A DNA stretch of 64,000 nucleotides from Chrysomallon squamiferum (GCA_012295275.1 CM022665.1:29970457-30034456); one strand, 5' to 3'. Counted from the first letter of the stretch, positions 14,385 to 30,100 are shown. A program made the numbers and translations. Notes: a model not told the origin generated them from the letters alone.

Positions 14385-15795
14385 CTTATTCTATGTTTGA
14401 ATTGACTGAATGATATCATTCAGGAGGATATTTTAACTATGGTATGCATATTTAAATGAGATACGTTTGTATGAACGTACTAGTGCATCTATATACATAT
14501 GTAAATATACATATATGTGTGTTTGTATATATGTATGTATGTGTGTGTGTGTGTGTGTATATGTGTAATATTAAACTCTGATATAATACTGTACTTTGTT
14601 AAGCAAAACCAAGTAGCTGAGTGATGCTGTATATTAATATACATATATGTAACAAAATTGCATGAATAAACAGTATTTTCAAAAGTAATTTTAATTTTTT
14701 TTATCAGAGCAACTATAGAGAAAATATAAATAAGGTGCCATTTTTTCCAAATCTGCCCAGTGCCATTTTTTCCGTACTTCATTTTTAAGATTGTCTAAGT
14801 ATCAGTATGCTATCTCTAAAATCATTTTTATTTATTCACAAATACAGTCACAGATTTTATAGTTAAATCTAATAATATCCTAAATATAATGAGTTTGTGT
14901 GTATGTGTATTGTGTGTGCATACAAAAATATTACATTAACAACATTTCTGTTCAAATAAATAACAGGTTTTGAAAATATTTGTTTGAATATTGCAGCACA
15001 GCTGAATGAAATGAATGTATTCATAAAGGAAATGATTGATATTTAATAAAGTAACTGATAAATGTTAATTGCTTCTGGGTATTATTTATGAGATTGTATC
15101 AATTTATGTATCAATTTATCTTTCTTGGGTCAAGTAACATTTTCTGAATGCCATTGTATGCATCATAACATCTGTATTAAAAGACTATATTAATATACCA
15201 ATACATGTTAAAAATATAAATCATCATCTTTATATCAGAAGTATATTTAAATATACATCATCTCATAAATATCCAAATATTAAATAAATATATATTATTG
15301 GCTGCACATCAATATTATTTATTTCAAATGAATATAAAGTCTGATTTCATATATACATATAAAACAAATCAGCAAACAATATTATGTCAAGAATTGAGAT
15401 GCACTGTCTCAAATCACCATATTATATAAGGTAATAGGTTAATTTAATAAAATAAATATTTGTAGACTGACTTTTCAGGTTCACTTTGTCTGAAAAAGGA
15501 TTAGTACAGTAGAAGCTTGGTGGTCAAGGGCAGAACACATATTTTTATCTTGTTTTTCTTTGTACTCTAGGTCTTAAGTCTAACTAATAGGGAACATTTG
15601 TCAGATAAGAAACACAAAGATTTCATTTAACTTAGGATGATAAGGTCACACAGTCCGACATTGTTTTCTTTATTATTTTGTGAAGTTGTTTTCCTCATCT
15701 TAAATTTATCTGGTTTAAGAAATAAAAATATTTCATTAAGAAAACCTGTTTTGATAGTATTTGTAGATAAAGATATTAAAAGCTATGTTTTTGTT

Positions 15796-15862
<67 letters not shown>

Positions 15863-18800
15863 AATACAAATTTATTATTATTATTATTTTTTTCTCTCCA
15901 TTCTACTTAAATATTACTGGTTAATCAAAATAAATACTTCATTAATAACTTAGATTTTTATACGAAAAAAATATTACAATCTAAATATATTTAGTTTACA
16001 TTAATAATTATCATTTAATACAGAATTTTTTTATTTTAATTTATTTATGTATTTATTTTTGTTCCTTTCAACTTAAACATGACTGGTTTAAGAAAACTTG
16101 ATTTTATCAAAAAATACATACATACATTATATATATATATATATATATATATTCTACTTAAATATCATTGGTTTGAGAAAGAAATATTTTATTTAGAAAA
16201 CAAATGGCTTCTTATAATATTAAGCCTACTATTTATATATAAATAAAGCTAAATATTGGGTGAAGATATTTTTGTACAGATTAATGATTCTCATTTAATA
16301 CAGTGAAATTAACTTTACATGCAGATATAAATAATGAGTTTAGAAGAATGTTGTGTAAATTGTGTAAATCTGTACTAAATGAGTTATGACACTGAACTGT
16401 GACCACCTTAGCTTGTTTGTTTTTACCTGAAGTCTATGTAATCTTCAGTGTTAATCAAACAAGGTGTTAGCATTTTAAAACATGAAGGGAGAGATGTTTC
16501 ATTAAGATGTAAGGTTTTCAGGATAAATGATTAATGACATTTAGGTTTGCAGCCACTTTACTAAATCTAAATCTGGTACTTGGTGATTAATCACTGTCCT
16601 TGATTAAATTCTGAAAACCATAACTTTATATTATAAATGATGAAATCTTAATAAGATATTTCTTGACAATGATACATATTGATATTAAAACCGTTGTAAT
16701 GCTATGGTATTTCTTACTGCTAGAAAATATTAAATGTGTTGTAAATATGTTGAAAGGTAGTCATGTATACTACATGTATGCACACACAAACAAATACCCA
16801 CACACACATTTCATCATGTTTATTTATTATGATCTACATATATGTGTGTAGGTGTAGTTTTTTTAAATTTAATTCATGCAGACATAATTCTGTCATATTT
16901 AACATGTGTCACATATTTCTGTCATATTTAATATGTCACATAATCAAAAAGTAGGCCAAATAACAGGTGAACTCTGCATTAAATAGATCACTTCTCTAAC
17001 AATATCCATCAAATCTGGTAAGGTTTTTCATGCTACACATTAAAAGAAACTGAAGTTATTAACCCACATTGCATACATGCCAATCAAATTATTTATCACA
17101 TGAAAGTAACTGTCTAATAATCGACTTCACTGTTAAGTGACAAACAGGATTTTTTGTCCCTGATGACACAAAATAAGATAGATGAAGACACATTGAGGCA
17201 TCCAAGCAAAATAATGAATAATAGGTAAATCTGCAGGAGACATTATTACTTTGTGTATTGTCTGTTTTTTAATAGGATTAGTAGATATACAAGTGCATAA
17301 ATCTCTGTATTATGTTTCCTTGTATGTCATCATAGTGTGTACAAGACATCACAGTTTCTGCTTTGTTAGTTTAGGTTATTTTCCATAAACAAATTATTTT
17401 AATCCTGCGTATATAACAATAAAAATTGGAATTAAGTTAAAAGGCACCTTTAAAAAACCATCTTTTAAAAAGAAATGTATATATAGGTATGTGTAAAAAA
17501 CTGTTAAATTACTTTCTTTAATTTGAATGCTGATTAATTATACTAATCTGGGATATTGTTTTTTTATTATTATTATTAATTATGCATTTTCTAATACATG
17601 TAAGTACATAATAAGATATTTAGGAATTATTTTCTTGTGTGGTTCTTGTTCAAATATTCATTTAAATGGAAAAAATTGTTTATATTCAGTCCATTTTTTT
17701 CCTTGCATTTATCTTTCATGAATTCCTTAGGAGGATTTTGTGCATTTTTGAACTTTAAAAATGGTTAAATCAGTTGTTCATGTAAACTGAAATACTCATT
17801 GCTTTTTCAGTTTTACAAAAATCACTTTATTCCAAAGAAGTATAATGATGTTAGAATTTTTTTTTTTCACAGAACTTTTGATATCGAATTAAATGTATAT
17901 GTGCAAAAACACAGAAAATCTAGTAACTATAAAACTAAATGATAGTACAGTATTTTGGTTAATTTATATTTGTTGTTTTCAGAACACCAAAATTATTTTG
18001 GTACAGATGAGAATCTGGGGCCAGTTGCAATAAGTATACGCAGGGAAAAACTTGATTGTGAGGAAAGAGCAAATTATCTTGGCAAACCAGACTATGGGAA
18101 TTATCAGTACAGGATAATTTGTAGAACTAGTGAGGTATGTCATTTTATCATGTTTCAGATTCAGTAAAAATGTGGTATTTTGTTAGCTGAAATTAACTGA
18201 CTTATTTGAATCGGCCTTATAGATTTGTTACATTTCTACCTTCCACTGAAATGGAAAATTATTATTATTATTATTATTGGGGTTTTTTTTTTTTGGGGGG
18301 GGGGTGTTTTGTTTTTCTATTGAATTATTATTATTAACAAGCATATTTTAATAAATCAAACACCAGCATATCAGTCTGTAGATAAAATGTCAGTTTATAT
18401 GTAAAGGTTAAATACTGTCTAAAATATATATGTGTATATAGTATTTCTTAAATAAAAGGGTTACTTTTCCTGCAAATTTTTTATTATTATTCATAACTTT
18501 AATTTCTTACATTTCAATATGTAAATAAAAGTTTACAAAGATAGATAAATAAATAAAAAGAAAAATGTAGATTAACATACATTTCAGATAAAACTCAGAA
18601 CTGTCAGTTTGAATTTTATATTAGCTAAAGCATTTTCAGGTTCAGCCGTTTATTGTGACATTTCAGAAATAATATGACTTTGTAATGGCTCACTTTCTTT
18701 TCAATTATTAAATTTTTTAGACAAAATATTCTGATTAATATTGTTTTATTTGATTATTTTTAAACAATACAAAAATATATATATATATATTTGTGTAAAA

Positions 18801-21800
18801 TTTGAAAAACATATCAGAATAGAGACAAATAATATAATTTCTTATGTACTTTAGTAATATTTCAAATTAATGTTTGATTCTGATTCTTTTTTATTAATAT
18901 TGTTTTTATAGTTATTATTATTATTATTATTTTTTTTTTTGTTGTTGTTGTCATTTTTATTATTTTCATCACAATTACTTTATTTTAGTTTATCTTATCT
19001 TAATATCAATGTATGTTTCAGTTGACAGCAACTCGTGGTGCAGTGCTAGAAGATGCAATTCCCACATCTAGTCGATTAAGCAGTTCTAGGGGTGTTCCTA
19101 ATAAAGAGGTGTTGGAGTTTGCACTGCCTGAAGTTCAGGTATCTTGTCTAAGGCTTGCCACACCCGATCCCAAGACATCTGAACAGCTGCTCAAGCTAGA
19201 TGAACAGGGTGTAAGTGCATATTAAATCTTGAATGTGATAATTTAGTGTGTAAATACTATGTCTGTGAAAACCATTAACCTATATAAAAAAAAAAATTAT
19301 AAAAATATATAGACGAGTTTGTGTATATCTTTAAAAAAAAAAAAAAAAATGTATTCCTGTTATTTAAAAATTGTTTAAATATAATTTTAAAATGCTAAAA
19401 CATGCAGGTTGTATTTTAATTTACATTATCAGTTAAAGTATTCAGTTAATTTTAATTTTTTTTTTTTTTTTTTTTTAAATGTTAACTGCAAAATGTTACA
19501 TTAATCATTATCATTTTGGTTAATTTTTTTCTAAATATATGTAGAGTATTTATAGCTTAAACACTACCTCCAATGTGATAATGTGTGTTTTCTGTTGCAT
19601 ATTTTTTACATACATGTATACAATTTCTATAGAGAAATAAAAAAGACTTGCTATGTGATAATGGTTATTTTGCCCTGTTATTATCTCATATGCCTGCTGT
19701 GGTCAGAAATAAGTATATCTGTCTGAAACCATATTCACTGTAAAGTATATTTAGAAGCATCAATACATAATTTTTAAGTGATTGACTTTGATGGTCTTTT
19801 CTCCAAATCCCATGAATGTAATAAATGGGTAGAAAGATCACTTGTGTATATTTGTTTTTAAGAGAAAACATTCCAAGGCTTGATAAATGAAAGGATCCGT
19901 TCTCCTCTGTGCACCTCTAGGTGTATATCATGTTCCAATCATTGTCCCAAAACTGGTTTATTAATCTGATGGTATGTGATTTCGTACACATCAAAATGGG
20001 CATATAAAACATCATTCGATGCATCCAGATTACAGGACCCGTGTAATATCAGCAGCAAAAAAGCAGCCATGTGTACAAGATCTGCTAAATGAAATAATAA
20101 AATTTGGTTCAGATTAAATGAAATTCATCCATTTAGTTTTTAGCTCTTGCATATGTTTTGGTTTTCTTTTTCTTTTTTCTTCTTTTTCCTTTTTATTTAT
20201 TATTATTTTTTTTTTTTCATATTTGTTTTTAATTATTTTTTTTTTTCAAAATGATATACAAAAAATCAGATAAATATTTTCACTAGATTCTGATCAAAAA
20301 TGTTTGGCACATCAAAGCAAAAATGTGTATATGTTGCTTCAGGCAGTTGTATTTTTATGTTCATGACAATCATTAAAAAAAGAAAATGTTCTATATATTT
20401 TGTAGTTCTTTTCATTTTCACCATATCTTCATAAAGCCATAAGAATATTTAAAGAATGTATTTTTTGTAATATTACACCACTGTGAAATTTATCATGTTG
20501 GGTAAAGATTTTAACATCAAGTACTACATGAATAATAAAGAAAATTACTTGTGAATGTCTGAGAGATTTTTTTCAGATAAACTGTTCATACCAAAACTAG
20601 ATCCTTTGTCTTTGATGGACATGCTTGATTGCTTGTTTACTTCTAATACCAGCTTGGCCACCTTATGTAAAGTGTACTTTAATGTGCATATGATAATAAT
20701 ACACCATATTTTAAGATCATATTTTTGTTGTTTACTAATATTTACTACTAATAAAGTGTGACAGTAAAATAGCAAGCATTTGTAGGTGCACATCGTAAAT
20801 TTACTGTACGTTCAGTCATAACATTTTTTTGTTTTTACATCTCTGTACAAAACGATACAGATTAAAAGTGAAAATGCAGGATTCAGTATATCCTTGTTAT
20901 CTTATTGTCTTGTTATCATACTTTATTGTTGGCCCAGACTGTTTTAGAAAATAAAACAGTAACTTGGTAGTATACATAATGTATTTATGTGTATTTCAGC
21001 ACCATACCAATAAATACATTCAAAAGGAATTAAAAAAAAAAAAAAATTAAAATGACCGATTCAAAACATTTCATTTTAACTACAAATTTGAACGGATTTT
21101 TTGTAGGTATTATTTTTTATTTATTAATCTTTTTTTTTTTGTTATTCTTTGTTCTGCAGAATATTATTTTAAATAAATTACTATGAAATTTTCAAAACTG
21201 AAAAATGTATTCATCCTCAGTTTTTCTTAATTTTAGATAAGTTCCACATACAAGGTTGGAATTATGTACTGCAAAGATGGCCAGTCATCTGAAGAGGAAA
21301 TGTACAACAATGGTATGTACTAACATATGTATAACTATACAGACTAAACAATACTTTAGTGGGTTGTTCTGCAATTTATTGTATCATATATGTTAGAAAG
21401 AAAAAAAGTAATACATTTAAAAATTTTTAAGATTACTAACATTTTGATATGTTACAAATATATATAAAATTATATGTCAATACTATAACTGTTTTATCAC
21501 ATACACTTTCAGAATCAGGATCACATTCTTTTGATGAGTTTCTTGATCTGATTGGCAACCGTGTAAAGCTGAAAGGGTTTGACAAATACAGAGGAGGTCT
21601 TGACTGCAAAAGTAATTTTTTTTTATTCCTGTTACAGACAAAAGTATTTTCTTTTATTATCAGACAGCTTTTTTTAACATAATTTTTATTTTTATTTTAT
21701 TTTTATTTTTTTAATTTAATTTTATTAATTTTGTGTATTATCTTGGTTATAGTCAATAAGTTTACTTTTTTTTATAATGTTGGAGTGATTTCCTTATTTC

Positions 21801-23168
21801 TCTTAACAATAATTTGATTAGCTCAGTTAAGACAGTGTTGTGCCATAACTTACACCACTTCATAAAAAGAATTATTTAAACAATTAAAATATTTTTCAGT
21901 GTGGTACAAATTATATATGCATAAAAGTAAATATTAAAAAACCATAAAAAAAAAAACATTTATCATAGATACATTATTTATTTATTTATATATTTTTTTT
22001 TTAGCTAACTCAACAGGAACCCATTCATATTACACCACATTCAACAGCTGTGAAATTATGTTCCACGTATCAACAATGTTGCCATATACACCCAGTAACA
22101 GACAACAGGTATAACCTATATCATTTTGTTTTTGTGGCATTGTTATATTTCTTCTATTCAAAAAATTGTAATAACAGATTTCAAAAATATGCAGTTAAGT
22201 TATTAACACTAATTCTGAAATATGTTTACATTCAAAGAAATTAAATATCTGTGATAAAATTTAAAGTTTGGACCATAAAGTCATATAACAAGGCAATGAT
22301 TTTTTTTTTTAAACTTCTTTTTTTCAGTTATTGCGTAAGCGACATATTGGAAACGACATTGTTACCATTGTGTTTCAAGAACCTGGGACTATGCCATTTA
22401 CTCCAAAAACTGTTCGATCTCAGTTTCAACATGTCTTCATAATAGTCAAGGTTTCCAACCCTAATACTGAGAATGTCAGATACAGGTGAGGAAGTGATTT
22501 AACATTAATTTAACCATCATCTCACATAATGTTTTGCAACCATTTGATATATAAAACTAATTTATATTTGGTTAAAAGTAATAATTTGTTTCAGAAATAT
22601 AGTTCCAGCAGATTAAAATTGAAATGCCAGATTCATTACATCCTTGTTACCTTACTTTAATATCATACTTCATTGCTGGCAAAGATAGATTTTGAAAACA
22701 AATAAAACAATGACTTGGAAGTATATAATGACATATTTAGACATCTTTCAGCATCACAGTACCAGTGACACAATTTGCAAAGGCTGAAAAAATAATTTAA
22801 GAACTTTGTTAATTTGTGGTCTTTGATTTTTTTTTTTTTTAAGCATTTCTGTAACTCGGTCTAAGGATGTTCCTCCTTTTGGCCCACCAATACCAGAAAA
22901 TTCTTCATTCACAAAGTCAGCTGAATTTGTGGATTTTCTTCTTGCTAAAGGTATGTTGTTTAATAGAAGGGGAAATAACTCAGATTTTTTTTCATTTAAT
23001 GACATATATTGGATTCCTAAGGATTAAGTTACCTTTTTGTGAGTGCTTAGGTAATTATATCAGTTTTATTTTATAACTTATTGTTCGCTTATTTTTTAAC
23101 TGAAATCATTACTTTAAATTTCTGCTTTTTTATATTTTTACATCTGCTTTTACTATTAGTATTATTGC

Positions 23169-23218
<50 letters not shown>

Positions 23219-26200
23219 CCATCATTGTCATTACTATTACTATTATTTTTATTATTATCATCATCTTCACAGGCACAGACTTGCATGATTTATTTACATT
23301 TATTTTTTTATTTTAGTAATAAATGCAGAGAATGCTGCCCACAAATCAGACAAATTCCGTACAATGGCAACAAGAACAAGACAAGAATACCTTAAAGACC
23401 TGGCTACAAACTATGTAACCACAACCTCACTGGACTCTGGCTCAAAACTCAGTAAGAAATTAACATAGTTAACTTAGGATCAAAATTTGAATAAAAACAG
23501 ATTGTAAATAACATTGAGGTTATTACAATTTGAATTAAATTACAAAACAAATTGCAAATTCTAACCATTTGTTAGTTAATATCTGTGAAATTATTATGAA
23601 AGAAACTTTGTACTTTTTGGATACTTATGTATCTTTTTAAATAAGATGAATATCATTTGTGTTTATATTGTAGATATTATTATTATTATTATTATTATAA
23701 AGTAATATTTTTAGGATGTTTTCTTTCTTTAAAGTGGAAATAAATTTATTTTTTTAACTTAGGTAAATTTGCTCTTGGAAGTGGTCGCAAAAAGGAGCGA
23801 AGCAAACAAAAAGTTATCCCAGACATGTTTGCAAAAGGAGCCATTGTCTGGAATATACAGGTATATTATAACATTAATTCATTATAATACTTATTTCAAA
23901 TTATTAAAATGTGTCCAGGTACTATGTATATTACAATACTAATTCATTATACTCATTTCAAATTATTAAAGTCATTAAAATAGAAATGTGGCCTTGTACT
24001 GTGTATATTATAGCATTAATTCATTATAAAACTTATTTCAAAGTATTAAAATCTTGAAATTGAAATGTTGACAGGTACTCTGTATATTATAACACTAATT
24101 CATCATGATACTTATTTCAAATTATTAAAACCATTAAAGATAAAATGGGACAGGTACTTTGTTATACTACAGTATAATTATCTAAAGCTAGTTTTTATCC
24201 ATTTATCTCCCTTGGATGAATTTTATCCTTTCACAATTGAGAATTGAGAAAATTAGCTTAGTTTTTACATTATTTATTTTTGGTTGTAAAAACCAAGAAC
24301 AACAACAAAAAACAAAAAAACAAGCAAAACATTTTTATTTTTCACCATCATTATTCTGTTAGTCTCAGTTTGTTATCTCTAATAAATATATGAATTTTTA
24401 TTATTCTGTTGTAACTGTTTTGAATTAATTTCAGATTGAAGATTTCGGCAATGCTTCTCAGGTTGACTGTTTACTAGCAATAGGTGCTGATACTCTAGTT
24501 GTTATAGATGATGTCAGTAAAGATGTGATATTCATGGTACCATCAGGACTGGTGATTGGCTGGACAATACAGACAACCAGGTATTAAATATATCTTTTTT
24601 AATAGTAATAATAATAATTCATTATTAAGTTCATTTTGTTGTTGATTTTTCTTCTTCTTTTTTTTTCCTTATAAAATGTTTCTTTTTTTCTCAGAATTTA
24701 ATATTTGTTTTTATTTATATGTTTTCTTTCTTTCTTTTTGAAGCTTATTTTTAAAAATAAATATACTCTCTCTTTCTCTTCAGCTTACGTCTGTTTTTCA
24801 ACCAAGGAGAGTGTATTCTGTTAAAACCAAGCAGTGGTGAACATGAAGAGTTGCAAGAGATTGTTCAAAGACTCACTGCTGTTACTCAAGGATGTGAGGT
24901 AATTATTTCAAAAATGTTTTTAATTCAAGAAATGAGTTAATACTGGTCAAGTATCCTTTATCTGAAAAGTTCCAAAATCCAAACCTTTATAAAACAGCTC
25001 TATCTAGAGATTGTGATATACTGTGATTTTTCCATTAATTGTAGGATTCACAAACCTTATTACATGCACAAAGGAATCAAAAATATTACATAAAGTACCT
25101 GAAGACTATCTGTTCAAGCTATATACAAATTAACAAATGAGTTTTGTATTGAGACTTAGATCATATTTTAAGGCTATCTCATTATGCTTTAAAATCTGAA
25201 ACATTTCCAGTCCCAAGCATTTCAGATGAAGGATCCTCAGCCTGTACTAGCTATCTATAGATTACTAAAAGAAAAAGAAAAAAATCTTTAATATACATAC
25301 CTAAATTTTACAACATATTACAACATTGTTGGTAGTATTTTAATAGAAATTTCATGTTAGTCTGATTCACTTAATAGTTGTCTATCATGCATTTCTTCAA
25401 AATAAAATTTTATAAAATATTGGTGTTTATTCTATAAATAATATGATTTATTTTCTAGACTGTAGAGAGGAATTTGAAAAGAAATGGTTTGGGACAGCTG
25501 GGTTTTCATATCCAGTCAGAAGGAATAGTGACTGATGTTGAAAACTGTGGTTTTGCCTGGGAGGCTGGGTTAAGAAAAGGCAGCAGACTTGTGGAGATCT
25601 GCAAGGTTACCACAGCAACTCTAAGTCATGAACAGATAGTAGATCTTCTTCGAACATCTTCAACTGTACGAGTTGTCCTTGTAGATCCATTCAAAGATGG
25701 AACACCAAGGTAGATTATTTTTCTTCATTTTGTAATACAAGAAAAACAAATTTCATTGTGGTTTTCTTCTAAATAAGCTTTGAATTATCCATACTGCTTA
25801 TTTCTCAAAATAATTTTATGTTCTGAAACATTGTATTTGTTTTTCTTTTGTTTTATTTTTTAAATTTCTATTTAATTAATTTTTGTTCTTATTACTTTTT
25901 TGTTCCGTTTTTTTATTATGTTTTTCTTTTTCTTTAACAAGTTGAACACTAGTTAATTAATGCTTTTTCTTAAATTATGTTTTATATTAATGATACATGA
26001 ATTAATTGAACAGGCTAGTATAAAATATTTTATTAATGTGTTGTTAATTTAGTGTGGACAGTAAACAGTAAAACAACATTTTTTTTGTAAGATTTTTTTA
26101 GTTTGTGTGTGTATATGTCTATAAATATATACATACAGAAGTGAATAGAAAATATGAAAGAAAAAAATAAGTATTAAATAACCAATTTAATATGCAGGTT

Positions 26201-27106
26201 TTATCATGGCTTGAGACTAACTTTAATTTCCAAAAATTGTAATAACTACAAAACATAGTTTTGACATAAATAATGATTTTGGATTATTTCTGAAATAAGT
26301 TTTATTATTATTATTTTTTTGTTCTCTTTATTATGTATTTAACTTCAGCATGATTGTCTACAGATGGTTAGAGCCATGAAACCTGCTTTTTCTCTTCTTT
26401 TTATTTAATTTTTTTTTTTTTAACAGCATGTTAATTATAGCAGCTATGTTTGTAGGTTTGCTGTCCACACCAAATAGGTGTTGCAGGTTCTTGCATGTTT
26501 TTATGATTTTGAGAGCTTTTCATTTTCAGCATTAGATTGAAAAAAGAATTTAGAAATTTATTTTAAATCAAATTTAGTTAGATGGATTTGTTAGCAAGAT
26601 AAGATTAGCTTATTTATGTTATATTTTTATAATTTACTTTTTGTTTTTATTTTGTTTTCTTTCTTTTTATTATTAAACTTAATTTGCTTCTTTTTCTCTC
26701 TTTATTAAAATAATTTTTATTTATAGAATTATATTAAACAGCATTATAAGTGAAATATAAGTTGTACTATAATTCTATTTTAGATTTCTTATCATTTCTG
26801 TAGATTACTAATGTTTTTAGGAATTAACATTTTTAAAAAAGAAAAAAAAAAGAAATTGATAAATTAAATGATAAAATATAACATACAGATGGAGAAAGCA
26901 TTTACACCAAGCCTTTTTGTTACTGTTTATTTCTGACCATATATAAATGTGTGTATATTTATATGTATACGTACATACGTACATACATACATACATATAT
27001 ATACATAACCTGATAAACTAAAAATATATACTAAAAAGGCTGTATTTTTATTTTTTGCATTATTAGCAATATATTTTATATGATACTAGAACTTACTTTT
27101 AATCTG

Positions 27107-27180
<74 letters not shown>

Positions 27181-30100
27181 TAATAAAAATAAAATAAAAA
27201 AGATTAAAAAAACAAAGAAAGAAGGAAAAAACATGAATGATAAAATAATAATAACAAATAAGCAAACAGACTGAGCTAAGGGTATGTAAAACAGTAGTTA
27301 TTAGCATTTTGATTTAAAAAAAAAAAAAAAAAAATTTGTTGGTACTGATGTTAGAAACTGATTGATATTTTAACAGGGGCTTCCTATCACTCAACTCCAA
27401 CTTCCATTACTCATCAATGGGGGCTCTTAACTCTGCGATATATCCTGAGCGTTCCCCTGCTCACAGAGATGCTCTGTTCAACAAATATGGATGCTCACAC
27501 ACACTACCATTACAGAAACGGTCTAGGTACACCTCACACCTCATCTTCATGCTTGCATCTTCATTTGCTCACATGCTTGACTTGCTGACATTGTCTTTTT
27601 TTGGCTGTCAATCACTGAATGCCGTGTTACAGTTTGACATGGATTGTTCTTTTTTTTCATTTACCCTGCTACGTTGTTGTGAGGTTTAGTTCGGCTGTAT
27701 TTAATAGCTTTTGTATGATCTGCATTCATAAGAATGTAACTGAAAACGGTTGCATGGTTCAAGATAAGATAAAAAGTTATGTAATGTTAGATTAATGGTT
27801 ACTGAAAATAAATAAGTATCAACATGCAAATATTTGGTTGTAGTTTAAGATAAAATGAATGAATCAGGGGCTACTGAAAATGTTTTCAAATAACTCTTAA
27901 AAGTTTTACTTCAGAATATGATTCTCAGTAAATACGTTTATTGAACTTTACTTGTATATATTTAAAAAAAAATGAAATAAAATATCTTTATGTTAAGCAT
28001 AACTCAGAAATAAAAATATCTAAAATTTAAAAAAAAATCATTTCTGATTCAGTGTTTGGAGTTCATTTATATTTAGTCTGTGATTTATCTTGATTCAGGG
28101 ATTCCTCCAATCTTACCATTTTGTTAAAGTGAAGTCATGATGCTTATATGTGCTTATTCATAAACCATCAATTCCAACAGACAGTTCATGCATGTGTACT
28201 GTTTGACCACATATATACACATGTATTTATAGTATGAAACATATTTGTTAATCTGTCTAGTCAGTTATGTTATCATTTTCATTTTCTCAAGAATCTTTTT
28301 TGCCCTTTGTAAAAGTAAAGTTAAAATGTCACTTCGGAAACAGATTGAAAATAGAAATGAAATCTAACACAAGTTTACTATGAAGATACTTTGTTATATT
28401 TATTTGTGCTTGTAATTTTGATAGAAAAATTAAATGTGTGTGGAGGGCATCCCACATAATAATTCATCATTTGCACAAAAAATACTTGGTTTTTATGATA
28501 ATAATAATTGCGTTTATTATGAAGTTTAAAAAATATATATATATATGTAATTGGCAAACAAAGTGAAGAATATAAAATGTGCAGTTCTGGTTTTCTCTGA
28601 AAAACAAAATAAAAAACAATCAAAACTTGAAACCAATAAAAACAAATAAAGAACTAGTCTTGAAAAATAAAACAAAAGTGTATTTTTGGTCTTGTTACTT
28701 TTAAAATATTTATTAGAGGCTGTAATACAGAAAATGTTAGAGTATCTGAAAAATTAACACATCTAAATTGTAAATTCTACTGTAAAAATGATTTTGATCT
28801 TCTCCAAAATGTACTTTTATATAACAATTTAAATACTAAAATTAAAGGTTTGAGATCTGTTTATTTATTCCTTGTACCATATGCAGACTATTTTGGAATG
28901 TTTCATTGTTTTGTTTATCGTCACCATCTTTGCATGGTCATCATATTTATCTAAATTATTCTTATGTTACAATTATTATGGTACAGTATTTTATGCATGG
29001 TTTGACTATAGTAGATTAGTGTATATTTTATATAACTGCAATAAGTATAACTCAGAATGTATTAAAATCTGAAAAAGTGACTATGCAACAAAATAAAAAT
29101 TAACTGTTTGAGAGTTATTAAATTACTGTCACCCCATTTCCAATTTTGTATTGTTATGAATTACAGACTTTTACGGAATGAATGGTTATATTCTTATTAT
29201 TTAAAATTGATGATGTATTACTTTGTTTTATATTTAATATATTATTATGTTAAAGTGTTTTAGCAAAATTACTTTATATGAAAATTAAATCCCCAAAAAC
29301 AACTGGGGGAAAAACCTGTCAGCCCTTTCAAAAACAAAACACAAAAAAAAAGATGAAGAACACTAACAAATAATAATCTAACATTGTTTTGATATGAGAT
29401 AACAAGTAATTATTGCTTTGCAAGTAAACATTTAGACAAACTGCAAAACTTTCTCTCTTTTATTATTTTTTATTTTTTATTTTTTGCTCAGCTTTTGCAT
29501 TCTTTATTTTTTGTTTATTCTTTTTGTTATTCTCTCTCTTCTTTGTCTTAATGGGGGCACAATGATGGGTTAAAATGAAACTTAGGTAAGTAAAATATAT
29601 TAGTATTTTTATAAAAATGCATACTCTTGCTAAATAAACATTGAGGAATTAATTCACTTTTTGTTTAATTATAAATCAGGTTGTTTCATTATCGTGTATG
29701 AAATGTCTCTCTTTTGTTTCAGATTCTTAATTTAGTGATTTTAATTTTTATTTCTTAAATAAATCAGTGGATACATGATTAAAATGTTCACTAATAACAA
29801 CTGACATGTTTTTATTTGATCTGATGTTGATTTATTCAGAGTTTTAGACAATTAATTGTACTTTACAAATATGTAGAAAGATCATAAGTTTTGTTAAAAT
29901 ACAAATTTGAATTCTAGACTTGTATTGGTGTATAAAATTATAAATACAATGTTTACATAGAAAGTCAGACTTTTAATTCTTTTATTTTCTTGAATAATAC
30001 AAAACATCAGTATTTATTTTTAATTTTGTTTTATCAAAAGATTTTTATTGTAATCTCTGGCTTATATTTTGTAAGAAATCAGTAGGAATGTGTTCATAAA

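Larger units (their letters stand above)
13326..17982 (+). other. SIPA1L intron 1
   Basis: A 4.66 kb intron without recognisable coding sequence. It carries the long inverted repeat at 13939-14748, a (TA)n(GA)n microsatellite at 15796-15860 and an (AT)n tract near 16128-16151. The rest is unremarkable AT-rich sequence. Confidence 0.85.

Noticed and set aside
14206-14400. Small Cys/Val/His-Thr-rich frame
   Set aside because: Translation of the (GT)n/(AC)n centre of the long inverted repeat.
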